This document shows positions 1 through 8,091 of a stretch of DNA of 64,000 nt, piece after piece. Below the pieces are notes generated by a model. It was not told where the DNA came from. It was given only the letters and a program-made list of their open reading frames with translations, and made no database searches. The stretch's first letter is position 1. Each line of letters opens with the position of its first letter. Source of the stretch: Eubacterium sp. (GTDB taxonomy: Bacteria > Bacillota > Clostridia > Lachnospirales > Lachnospiraceae). The stretch covers positions 32,388 to 96,387 of the forward strand of contig JAFVAQ010000021.1 of assembly GCA_017480495.1 (NCBI GenBank), read 5' to 3'. The position numbers were made by a program, and so were the translations under genes.

Positions 1-508
1 TATATTCTGGAGTTTCTATCATTCCTTTAGTAACCCATTCGAGAATTATCCCGCAGGAACCATAGGCAAAGAATCTGGCTATAAAGTTTCTTTGCTGATC
101 ACTAACTGTATTCTGAGAATCGTCTGGAGCACTTTTATCTATAACAGAAATGGCTTGCTCAAATACATTCTGAGCCTGCACTAGTAGGTATTCCTGAATA
201 TAGTTTTCTGTATGATTAATTGTATTTATATAGAAACGCTTATCTTCGGTCATGGCTGTAAGAAGCTCTTCGAGTCTAGTATTCCAATTCTCAAAGCTTA
301 CATCTTTAATATACTTTTCTAGTAGATCATTTTCGTAGATCCACTTCAGTAGTACATATTTATCCTCAAAGTGATAATAGAAGGTCTGACGGTTGATATC
401 ACATTTTTCGGAAATGTCCTTTACAGATATCTTGTCGAAGGTTTTTGTTTTGGTTAATTCCTTCAGACTGTCAGCTATTAATCTTTTGGTGATAGTTGAA
501 TATGCCAT
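1..508 (-). CDS. TetR/AcrR family transcriptional regulator (3' end outside window)
   Basis: The first 169 codons of a TetR-type repressor are visible; the C-terminus runs off the left edge. The N-terminus (about residues 10-50) has the typical TetR helix-turn-helix, with a segment reading ISVKDISEKCDINRQTFYYH, where the TFYYHF recognition helix is diagnostic. The rest should be the ligand-binding helical domain. The ATG at 508 is preceded on the minus strand by a GGAAGG ribosome binding site. It is transcribed divergently from the MMPL exporter at 750, a layout in which the regulator usually represses the pump. The ligand cannot be deduced. Confidence 0.88.
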   Translation of the reverse strand, partial: MAYSTITKRLIADSLKELTKTKTFDKISVKDISEKCDINRQTFYYHFEDKYVLLKWIYENDLLEKYIKDVSFENWNTRLEELLTAMTEDKRFYINTINHTENYIQEYLLVQAQNVFEQAISVIDKSAPDDSQNTVSDQQRNFIARFFAYGSCGIILEWVTKGMIETPEY

Positions 509-557
509 TTGAACTTGTTCCTTCCTGGTTGATTTTTGTGATACAAATTACATATTT

Positions 558-573
558 ATTACTACATAGTAAT
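558..573. promoter_or_regulatory. Candidate TetR operator, 16-bp inverted repeat
   Basis: ATTACTA-CA-TAGTAAT is a perfect inverted repeat in the 241-nt divergent intergenic region (509-749) between the TetR gene and the exporter gene. Its size and place fit a TetR-family operator that would control both genes. A second, looser repeat (AAAGTTT at 633-639, AAACTTT at 649-655) lies closer to the exporter. No convincing -35/-10 pair was found here. The assignment is inferred from position and symmetry only. Confidence 0.35.
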
Positions 574-749
574 GATAACACAGATTTTGGAAAAGAAGAG
601 ATTAAATTTTTACACTTTTTTAAATGTGTCGCAAAGTTTGTCACAGATAAACTTTTGTCTAATTACATATTCATCCTTTGGGGGTATCCTTTCAAATGAA
701 ACAAGAGAGGATACTTTTTTAGTGTCTTATAAGAAGAGGAGGGATAACA

Positions 750-2831
750 ATGAAACTTGGCAAGCACGTCGTAAATATGCGAATACCTATATTGATACTT
801 GCCCTTGTTCTGCTGATTCCATCAGCAATTGGTTATCTAAAAACCAGAACTAATTATGATATTCTCACATATCTTCCTAAAGATATTGAGACGATGAAAG
901 GACAGAATATCCTGGCGGAGGATTTCGGCACGGGAGCCTTTTCTATGGTGGTCGTAGAAGGTCTTCCTGATAAGGATATAGTGGACTTGGCAGAAAAGAT
1001 TGAAGACGTCGATCATGTTGAGAGAGTGCTCTCATATCCATCGGCTACAGATGGTACAGTTCCTATCGAACTGCTTCCAGAGGATCTTAGAAGCACCATT
1101 CAGCAGGGAGATGCTCAGCTGATGATGGTATTCTATGATACTACACTATCTGCTGATGAAACATTAAATGCGGTAGAAGATATAAGAGCTATAGCTGGTA
1201 AGAGCGTATTCGTTGGAGGTATGTCAGCTGTAGTTATTGATACAAAGAATCTTAGTGATAAAGAGGTTCCAATATATGTTGCTATAGCAGTTGTGCTATG
1301 TCTCGTAGTACTGCAGCTTAGCATGGATTCATTTTTGATACCAATACTTTTCCTGATAAGTATCGGTTGTGCAGTTATGTACAATATGGGATCAAATGTT
1401 TTTAAGGGAGAGATATCCTACGTAACCAAGGCTCTAGCTGCTGTGCTTCAGCTTGCGGTAACTATGGATTATTCTATCTTCCTATGGCATAGCTATTGTG
1501 ATGAGAAAAAGGATAAGAACAACAAGGAAGCAATGGCAGTTGCTATTGATAAAACTCTTGTATCTGTAGTAGGTAGCTCTATAACAACAGTTGCTGGATT
1601 CGTAGCCCTTTGTTTTATGAGCTTTACGCTTGGACTTGATATGGGAATAGTTATGGCGAAGGGAGTTGTGCTTGGTGTTATTTGCTGCGTTACGGTACTA
1701 CCTTCAATGATTCTTATATTTGATAAGGCGATAGAAAAGACAAGACATAAAGCCTTGATTCCTGATTTTTCAAAGCTTAGTCCATGGATAGTAAAGCATT
1801 ATTATATATTCCTTATAGCCTTTTTAGTTCTTATTGTACCAGCCTTCTATGGACAAAAGAATAATAAGGTTTATTACAATCTAGATAGTTCACTTCCTAA
1901 AGATTTAGAGAGTATACAGGCAAATGAAAAGCTGGAAAAAGAATTCAACATGGCATCCACTCATATGATTCTGCTTGATTCAAATCTAGAGGATAGGGAA
2001 GTAAGAAAGCTTATAGAGGATGTGAATGATGTTGATGGAGTTAAAGCGACACTTGGAATTCAGGCAATAGAGGGAGCCGGACTTCCAAGGGAAATGATTC
2101 CAGAGCATATAGTGAGTTTACTCGATGACGGAGAGTATCAACTGCTATTTGTAATGTCAGAATATAAGGTTGCATCAGATGAGGTTAATCATCAGTGTGA
2201 CAAGATAAATAAGATAATAGATAAATATGACACCAAGGGAATGCTTATAGGTGAAGCTCCATGTACTGAGGATCTCATAAAAGTTACAGACCACGACTTT
2301 AATATCGTTAGCTCGGTATCAATAGTACTGGTCGGACTGATAATAATTTTTGTATTTAAATCAGTCTCACTTCCAATCCTTCTTGTTTCAGTGATCGAGT
2401 TTGCGATATTTATCAATATGGGAATTCCTCATTACACTGGAGCTACTTTACCTTTTGTAGCGTCTATTGTTATTGGAACGATACAGTTAGGTTCGACAGT
2501 TGATTATGCGATACTGATGACAAATAAATATAAGACACTCAGAGTCGCAGGAGTAGAAAAAGAAGAGGCAGTTACAAAGGCACTGGAAGGTTCTATCAAC
2601 TCTATATTTGTATCAGCATTATCCTTCTTCGCTGCTACATTTGGAGTTGGTCTATATTCCAAGATAGATATGATAAGCTCTCTCTGCATACTAATGGCAA
2701 GAGGAGCAATTATAAGTATGTTTGTAGTCGTTTTATTACTTCCAGCAGTACTTAAGCTTTTTGATAAAGTGATAGTTCATTCGACAGCTGGTTTTGGAAA
2801 ACATGGTAAAAAATTGACTTATGAATCGTAA
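750..2831 (+). CDS. MMPL/RND superfamily membrane transporter
   Basis: This 693-aa inner-membrane protein has two pseudo-symmetric halves. Each has one transmembrane helix, a large extracytoplasmic loop and then a block of about five helices, as in MmpL/RND exporters. Both blocks carry the Asp-Tyr pair of the proton-relay helix (TMDYSIFLW in the first, TVDYAILMT in the second), so it looks like an active proton-driven exporter of lipids, peptides or drugs. The ATG at 750 follows AAGAGGAGGG. It is 19 nt upstream of a large lipoprotein with which it probably forms one transcript, and divergent from a TetR regulator. The substrate is unknown. Confidence 0.85.
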   Translation: MKLGKHVVNMRIPILILALVLLIPSAIGYLKTRTNYDILTYLPKDIETMKGQNILAEDFGTGAFSMVVVEGLPDKDIVDLAEKIEDVDHVERVLSYPSATDGTVPIELLPEDLRSTIQQGDAQLMMVFYDTTLSADETLNAVEDIRAIAGKSVFVGGMSAVVIDTKNLSDKEVPIYVAIAVVLCLVVLQLSMDSFLIPILFLISIGCAVMYNMGSNVFKGEISYVTKALAAVLQLAVTMDYSIFLWHSYCDEKKDKNNKEAMAVAIDKTLVSVVGSSITTVAGFVALCFMSFTLGLDMGIVMAKGVVLGVICCVTVLPSMILIFDKAIEKTRHKALIPDFSKLSPWIVKHYYIFLIAFLVLIVPAFYGQKNNKVYYNLDSSLPKDLESIQANEKLEKEFNMASTHMILLDSNLEDREVRKLIEDVNDVDGVKATLGIQAIEGAGLPREMIPEHIVSLLDDGEYQLLFVMSEYKVASDEVNHQCDKINKIIDKYDTKGMLIGEAPCTEDLIKVTDHDFNIVSSVSIVLVGLIIIFVFKSVSLPILLVSVIEFAIFINMGIPHYTGATLPFVASIVIGTIQLGSTVDYAILMTNKYKTLRVAGVEKEEAVTKALEGSINSIFVSALSFFAATFGVGLYSKIDMISSLCILMARGAIISMFVVVLLLPAVLKLFDKVIVHSTAGFGKHGKKLTYES

Positions 2832-2850
2832 GGTAGGAGGATGATGAAGA

Positions 2851-5112
2851 ATGAAAAAGCTTGATTATAGTTCATATAGAAATAATGCAAAGAAGACTGT
2901 AGCAGTAGCTATGAGTATGATGATGGTTGGTAGTATGGCAGCTTGCGGTAGTTCAGATAGTGCGTCTGTAATAGATGCGACAGATGTCCAGGCAGCCGGC
3001 GAAGATGAAGAGATGACAGAAGTTATCGAGAAAAGCCTGGGACTTGGTACAGCGACAGATGCTGAGGTAGATAAGGAGGAAACAGTTTATCTTATCTCTA
3101 ATGCAAGTGGCGAGGTTCAGGATACGATAGTAGATGAATGGCTTAAAAATCCTGAGGGTAAGGATGAACTAGCGGATGTCAGCAGACTATCGGATATAGA
3201 AAATGTAAAGGGCGATGAAACATTTTCACAGGAGGGTACAAAGCTTACCTGGCAGGCAGGTGGATCTGATATTTATTATCAGGGACATACTTCAGAAGTG
3301 GCACCAGTTTCTGTTAAAGCAACATATTATCTGGATGGTAAGGAGATAGCTCCAGAAGATATAGCGGGTAAAAAAGGACATGTAAAGATTAGATATGAAT
3401 ATCAGAATACAGCAAAGAAGGGAGATATCTATACACCATTCATAATGGCGACAGGAATGACTCTTGGTATGGAGGACTTCGTAAATGTAACTGCAGAAAA
3501 TGCGAAGGTTATATCAGATGGCTCCAGATATATAGTTGTTGGTTATGGTATGCCAGGAATTACCGAGAGCCTAGGATTAGATGAAGAGGACATACAGCTT
3601 CCTGATTATTTCGAGGTTGAGGCGGATACAGTTGATTTTAAACTAGGGATGACAATAACAGTTGCTAGTGTTGAGACTCTAGGAGATGAAGATATAGATC
3701 TCACAGATGCTGAGAAGGAAATCAATGATCTGGCTGGAGAATACCAGGATGGAATGAATAGTCTGGTAGAAGGTATATCAGAATATACAAATGGAGTCGA
3801 TAAGGTAAATGACGGTGTTAATAAATTAAGTACTGGTAGTGAAGCACTCTATTCAGGTGCTGGTACTCTGAAAAATGGTATGGATAGCGCAACGTCTGGA
3901 GCAGAGGATATTAAGGACGGACTTGACTCGGCATATTCAGGCGCTAAGAGCATAAGTGATGGAGCGGCTGAACTAAATGAGGCAGTTCAGGGGATAGAGC
4001 TTCCGGATGTAACTAAGATGGCAGGTGGCGAGGTTGATGATGCAACTAAGGCAGCTATTAAGAGTGCAGCAGAATCAAAGCTTGGAACAGATACAGCGTT
4101 TTATGTTGGTAATGCAGTAACTGAGGTTGTAGGCGGTTCAGTTAATTCTGGAACAGTTAGTCAGGTGGTAGATTATAAAACAAGTGGTGCCTCTGCAGTT
4201 CAGACAGCAGCTCAGAATGCTGGAGCAGGTCAGGCTGGAAATGCAGCATCCCTTGCGGCAACGGCAGCAGGAAGCTCTAGCTATTCAGGCTCGGCAAATG
4301 CTGCAAATCTAGCAGCACTTAAGAATCAGATAGCAGCGGCTCTCAAGGCTCAGTATATGACAGATGGAACAATGGACGAAGCTACAGCAGAGGCCACTGC
4401 GGCAGCTACAGCAGATGCAATGGTAAATGGTATATATCAGGCAGGATATGGAGATGGTTATGGAAATGCATATTGTACAGGTTATGGAGCGGGATATGCT
4501 GCTGAATATCAGAACTATCTAACTGAATTCGATAAGTATATATCTCAGGTTACAGCAGGCTTCAGTGGTGATTCCTTTACTGGAACAGTAACAAACGTTG
4601 CAAATGCTTATGCATCTGCAGGTTCTGAAGTAACCCTTGGAAAGGTTGGAGACGCAATGGACGGATTTTCCACTAAGCTAGATACACTTAAAGCGGGAAC
4701 ATCCTCGCTTGCTTCAGGAACAAGTCAGTTGACTAATGGCTTATCACAACTGGATACAGGAGCTGGTACACTCGAGGATGGCATGACTCAGCTGAAGAGT
4801 GGAACTGATACACTTTATAGTGGAACTAAGACTTTGAATGATGGAGTTGGCACACTTAAAACAGGAACAAATACACTTTCTAATAATAGTGGAGCTCTGA
4901 AGGACGGAGCTACTCAGTTGAAGGATGCTACAGATCTTATAGTAGATAAGCTAAATGAAAAAGAAGATGGAATAAATCAGTTTGTAGATAATGTAAATAG
5001 TGTTAAAGCGGCAGCTAGAGATTATCAGTCCTTTGGTGGAACTAGCAAAGATGTGACCTCTAGAACTAAGTTCATCATCAAACTAGATGGAATTAACGAA
5101 AACTTAGAATAA
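2851..5112 (+). CDS. Large lipoprotein with YhgE-like Leu/Gly repeats, partner of MMPL exporter
   Basis: This 753-aa exported lipoprotein has a Lys-rich start, a hydrophobic stretch and a lipobox ending MAAC near residue 32. A mixed N-terminal domain (to about residue 290) is followed by long helical repeats of the type GSxxLxxGxxxLxxG (about 300-370 and 625-720), as in the extracellular region of YhgE/Pip proteins. A central low-complexity insert (about 420-560) is Ala-rich and then Gly/Tyr-rich. No C-terminal membrane helix is evident, unlike true YhgE. The gene follows the exporter directly with its own AGGAGG site. I infer a periplasm-like scaffold or adaptor for the MMPL pump; this is unproven. 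Confidence 0.7.
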   Translation: MKKLDYSSYRNNAKKTVAVAMSMMMVGSMAACGSSDSASVIDATDVQAAGEDEEMTEVIEKSLGLGTATDAEVDKEETVYLISNASGEVQDTIVDEWLKNPEGKDELADVSRLSDIENVKGDETFSQEGTKLTWQAGGSDIYYQGHTSEVAPVSVKATYYLDGKEIAPEDIAGKKGHVKIRYEYQNTAKKGDIYTPFIMATGMTLGMEDFVNVTAENAKVISDGSRYIVVGYGMPGITESLGLDEEDIQLPDYFEVEADTVDFKLGMTITVASVETLGDEDIDLTDAEKEINDLAGEYQDGMNSLVEGISEYTNGVDKVNDGVNKLSTGSEALYSGAGTLKNGMDSATSGAEDIKDGLDSAYSGAKSISDGAAELNEAVQGIELPDVTKMAGGEVDDATKAAIKSAAESKLGTDTAFYVGNAVTEVVGGSVNSGTVSQVVDYKTSGASAVQTAAQNAGAGQAGNAASLAATAAGSSSYSGSANAANLAALKNQIAAALKAQYMTDGTMDEATAEATAAATADAMVNGIYQAGYGDGYGNAYCTGYGAGYAAEYQNYLTEFDKYISQVTAGFSGDSFTGTVTNVANAYASAGSEVTLGKVGDAMDGFSTKLDTLKAGTSSLASGTSQLTNGLSQLDTGAGTLEDGMTQLKSGTDTLYSGTKTLNDGVGTLKTGTNTLSNNSGALKDGATQLKDATDLIVDKLNEKEDGINQFVDNVNSVKAAARDYQSFGGTSKDVTSRTKFIIKLDGINENLE

Positions 5113-5122
5113 AATGAGATCA

Positions 5123-5142
5123 GTTGTCACAGGAGCCGTCCC
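5123..5142 (-). repeat. REP-like motif, copy 1 (minus orientation)
   Basis: Read on the minus strand this is GGGACGGCTCCTGTGACAAC, matching the plus-strand copy at 24751-24770 in 16 of 20 positions. It lies just downstream of the lipoprotein gene. Similar GGGACGG-containing repeats are common between genes in Clostridia, often linked to REP-associated transposases; that link is inferred. Confidence 0.45.
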
Positions 5143-5255
5143 AGCTCACTTCTTAGGTGTGGTGTGATAAAGGGACACACCCCTGATTTATAATATGACC
5201 ATCAGAAACACTTGAAAAGATATTTTAAGGAAAAAGTGAAATGGAGGTCGATATT

Positions 5256-5450
5256 ATGTGGGAAAGACTTAAGTTCTGGTTTATGGGATACAAGGATTGT
5301 GAAGGCTGCTGTCTAGGCTGCTCCTTCTTTGAAGAATGTAAATCAGAGGTTGTATATGAACGCGATGTAAAGGAAGCCTATGAGAGGGATGTACTGATTG
5401 ATACAATTATCAAAGAAAGAATGCCAGACAGGTATAGAAAGAGTGCTTAA
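5256..5450 (+). CDS. Small Cys-rich protein, unknown function
   Basis: A 64-aa protein starting MWERLKFWF with cysteines at positions 15, 18, 19, 22 and 28 (CxxCCxxC-x5-C), followed by a charged helical tail. I chose the ATG at 5256 because the GGAGG at about 5243-5247 is correctly spaced for it; an in-frame ATG at 5241 lacks a good site. The cysteine spacing suggests metal or iron-sulfur binding. Its C-x2-C-x5-C-K pattern recurs in the C-terminal tail of the lactate dehydrogenase encoded 52 nt downstream, which hints at a shared function. No known family recognised. Confidence 0.65.
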   Translation: MWERLKFWFMGYKDCEGCCLGCSFFEECKSEVVYERDVKEAYERDVLIDTIIKERMPDRYRKSA

Positions 5451-5502
5451 AATTTGGTATTATCATAATTAGGTAATAAATATAAATAAAGGAGGCTTAA
5501 TT

Positions 5503-6543
5503 ATGGATAAGATCAAAATAGCATTCTTTGACTCGAAGGATTATGATAAACAATCCTTTGTTGATTCAAACCAAAATGAGGAATTTGAAATAACTTATTT
5601 TGAGACAAGGCTTTCTGAAGATACATACAAGCTTGCAGAAGGCAGCGATGTTGTCTGTGTTTTCGTAAATGATGATGTTAATTCTGTCGTGATTGATAAA
5701 CTCCACAAAATGGGAGTCAAGCTGATAGCTCTTCGTTGTGCTGGATATAATAATGTTGATATAGAGCATGCTTTTGGAAAGATACATGTTGTGAGAGTGC
5801 CTGCCTATTCTCCTTATGCGGTAGCGGAGCATGCGATAGCACTTCTGCTTACTTCAATAAGAAGAATTCACAAGGCTTATATCAGAACCAAGGATTTCAA
5901 TTTTAGTCTAAATGGACTGACAGGATTTGATCTTCATGGTAAGACAGTCGGTGTAGTAGGAACGGGTAAGATTGGAAGGATCTTCATAGATATATGTCGA
6001 GGCTTCGGAATGAATGTAATCGCTTATGATAAGTTCCCGGCCAAGGATTCAGGCATAGAATATGTTTCTCTTGATGAGCTGTGGAACAGAAGTGATATCA
6101 TTTCCCTTCATTGTCCGCTTACAGATGAGAGTCTTCATATGATCAATGCAGAGAGTATAGAACAGATGAAGAAGGGCGTTGTTATTATTAATACCTCGCG
6201 AGGCGCTCTGATTGATTCGGAAGCTCTTGTAGAAGGTATCAAGGCACGCCATGTTGGAGCAGCTTGTCTCGATGTTTACGAAGAGGAATCAAATGTATTC
6301 TTCCATGACTATTCAAATCATATTGTTAATGATGATACATTGGCGAGACTTATCTCGATGCCGAATGTTATAGTTACATCTCATCAGGCTTTTCTCACTA
6401 ATGAAGCGTTGATGAATATAGCAGATACTACATTGAATAATGTTAAAGAATTCTTTGATAAGGGTACTTGTACAAATGAAATCTGTTATAAATGTGCAAA
6501 TCTTGCTACTTGCAAACAAACGCATGAAAATAAATGTTTTTAA
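5503..6543 (+). CDS. ldhA: D-lactate dehydrogenase (2-hydroxyacid dehydrogenase family)
   Basis: This 346-aa cytosolic enzyme should reduce pyruvate to D-lactate with NADH. It resembles enterobacterial LdhA along its length: FVNDD and LRCAGYNNVD near the N-terminus, the nucleotide-binding GVVGTGKIG around residues 150-158, SRGALID with the substrate-binding Arg (about 233) and the catalytic His in SHQAFLT (about 294). The start follows AAAGGAGG. Unusual is an extra tail of about 20 residues with cysteines at about 323, 328, 331, 337 and 345, absent from typical D-LDH. A strong terminator follows. Confidence 0.9.
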   Translation: MDKIKIAFFDSKDYDKQSFVDSNQNEEFEITYFETRLSEDTYKLAEGSDVVCVFVNDDVNSVVIDKLHKMGVKLIALRCAGYNNVDIEHAFGKIHVVRVPAYSPYAVAEHAIALLLTSIRRIHKAYIRTKDFNFSLNGLTGFDLHGKTVGVVGTGKIGRIFIDICRGFGMNVIAYDKFPAKDSGIEYVSLDELWNRSDIISLHCPLTDESLHMINAESIEQMKKGVVIINTSRGALIDSEALVEGIKARHVGAACLDVYEEESNVFFHDYSNHIVNDDTLARLISMPNVIVTSHQAFLTNEALMNIADTTLNNVKEFFDKGTCTNEICYKCANLATCKQTHENKCF

Positions 6544-6550
6544 TTTTTTT

Positions 6551-6579
6551 AAGAGCAACACGAGATGTGTTGCTCTTTT
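6551..6579 (+). terminator. Rho-independent terminator after ldhA
   Basis: Perfect 11-bp stem (6551-6561 with 6567-6577, AAGAGCAACAC/GTGTTGCTCTT), loop GAGAT and a T-rich 3' side, 7 nt after the ldhA stop. Confidence 0.85.
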
Positions 6580-6584
6580 GTTAT

Positions 6585-6680
6585 ACTTCTGGATATATAA
6601 TTAAGAAGGGTAATATTCTTCCTTCGGATGTTAAGAAGGCTCAGGCTAATAAGGTTGTAAATAATGCGGTCAAGAAGTAG
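6585..6680 (+). pseudogene. Possible 3' remnant of a lost gene
   Basis: In the 176-nt gap between ldhA and the STAS gene one frame reads about 31 codons ending in TAG at 6678, with a protein-like C-terminus (GNILPSDVKKAQANKVVNNA, then VKK and stop). No start codon with a ribosome binding site precedes it, and it begins directly after the terminator. It looks like the tail of a decayed gene. The parent family is not recognised. Confidence 0.25.
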
Positions 6681-6719
6681 AGGAAGGCTTGTTTATTGAT
6701 ATAAGTAGGAGATCTGCGA

Positions 6720-7025
6720 ATGGGTGATACTAATAATCAGCTAGAAATAAAGTTTAAGGAGCTTGGTGGTGAACTAATCATTGAGCTTCCTAAGAGAGAG
6801 AGTATAAAATCTATCCTTGAGTTAGAAAGAGAGATATACTGCATAATAAATAGAGGTGAGAGCGTGAAGACTCATATTGATGTTTCAAACCTTGAGTATA
6901 TTTCTCTATCGGAACTCAGGGTTTTTGAGAAGCTCAAAATGGAGTTTGGAAATCTGAAGATTATTAATTTAAACCCAGAAATGAAAAAATTTGTGAAAAA
7001 AAATGGATATTCAGATCTATGCTAG
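6720..7025 (+). CDS. STAS-domain protein (anti-sigma factor antagonist-like)
   Basis: A 101-aa protein with the STAS layout: a beta-rich start (GGELIIELPKRES), a central IDVSNLEYISLSEL segment at the place of the DxSxxxxxDSSGL phosphorylation loop of SpoIIAA/RsbV, then alternating helix and strand. The ATG at 6720 follows TAGGAG. Such proteins bind anti-sigma kinases or act inside stressosome-like complexes, but no kinase or sigma gene is adjacent, so the partner is unknown. The phospho-acceptor serine is not certain because the canonical loop is altered. Confidence 0.5.
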   Translation: MGDTNNQLEIKFKELGGELIIELPKRESIKSILELEREIYCIINRGESVKTHIDVSNLEYISLSELRVFEKLKMEFGNLKIINLNPEMKKFVKKNGYSDLC

Positions 7026-7116
7026 TTTAGGCTGAAGGGGGATCGGTGTTTTATAGCTTGAATTTGTGAAAGATAAGGTTTATTCTGATGTATGCTATAC
7101 GTTAGGAGATAGAAGA

Positions 7117-8022
7117 ATGAACCGATATTTCAACAGCTTTTTAATACTACTTGCAGGAATTCTATGGGGTGCCATGGGGCTTTTTGTGAGACCGCTTAAT
7201 TCTATGGGACTCACCTCTTGGGATATAGTGTTTATTAGAGCTATTCTGACAATGATCTTTATGGCTGCATTCCTGCTGATTAAGGATAGGAATCTGTTTA
7301 AGATAAGATTTAAGGATATCTGGTGTTTCTTAGGAACTGGAATCCTAAGTATAGTATTTTTTAATATGTGTTATTTCAAGGAAATCACAATAGCGCCGCT
7401 GTCGGTAGCAGCAATTCTGCTATATACAGCACCAGCGTTTGTTATGGTGATTTCTTTGTTTTGTTTTAAAGAAAAGCTTACGAAGCAAAAGATAATTGCT
7501 CTTATCCTCTCGTTCGTAGGGCTTATTTTTGTTACGGGTGTTTTCAGTAGTGGAGATAAACTGAGTTTTAAGACTTTGATGATTGGTCTGGGAGCCGGAC
7601 TAGGCTACGCACTTTATTCTATCTTTAGTAGATATGCGCTAGAAAGAGGGTATGAATCTTCGACGATTAGTTTTTATACATTTCTGTTTGCATCGATATC
7701 AACGGTTTTCTTTGCTAGTCCTGTTCATGTAGCAAGTGTAGTTACTAGTTCACTGACGACCGTGTGCCTAGTGATAGTTTTCGCGCTAGTGTCTACAATC
7801 ATTCCGTATCTTACTTATACCATTGGCCTAAAAGGCGTAGAAAATGGACGTGCTTCAATTATTGCTTCTATAGAACCGGTTGTTGCAACTCTAATAGGAA
7901 TTTTGTGGTTCCATGAAAAGATGACTATATGGGTTTTGTTAGGAATAATTCTTGTGCTAACGGGTATTGTGATTAGTAATAAAGAAGAGAAAAGTAGTGA
8001 AAGTAGCGTAAATGAACTGTAG
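7117..8022 (+). CDS. EamA/DMT-family transporter
   Basis: A 301-aa membrane protein with about ten hydrophobic helices in two EamA repeats (first starting LILLAGILWGAMGLFV, second around GLGAGLGYALYSIFSRYAL), typical of drug/metabolite exporters and amino-acid or nucleotide-sugar carriers. I placed the start at the ATG at 7117, preceded by TAGGAG eight bases upstream; the frame is open to a GTG at 7066 but that start has no good site and adds a polar leader. The C-terminus is short, charged and probably cytosolic. The substrate cannot be told from sequence. Confidence 0.85.
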   Translation: MNRYFNSFLILLAGILWGAMGLFVRPLNSMGLTSWDIVFIRAILTMIFMAAFLLIKDRNLFKIRFKDIWCFLGTGILSIVFFNMCYFKEITIAPLSVAAILLYTAPAFVMVISLFCFKEKLTKQKIIALILSFVGLIFVTGVFSSGDKLSFKTLMIGLGAGLGYALYSIFSRYALERGYESSTISFYTFLFASISTVFFASPVHVASVVTSSLTTVCLVIVFALVSTIIPYLTYTIGLKGVENGRASIIASIEPVVATLIGILWFHEKMTIWVLLGIILVLTGIVISNKEEKSSESSVNEL

Positions 8023-8091
8023 CATTAAAGCTATTAGTGTGATAAAATAACAAGTTGTGTTAAGAAATAAAATGAAAGAGGTTTACATAAT

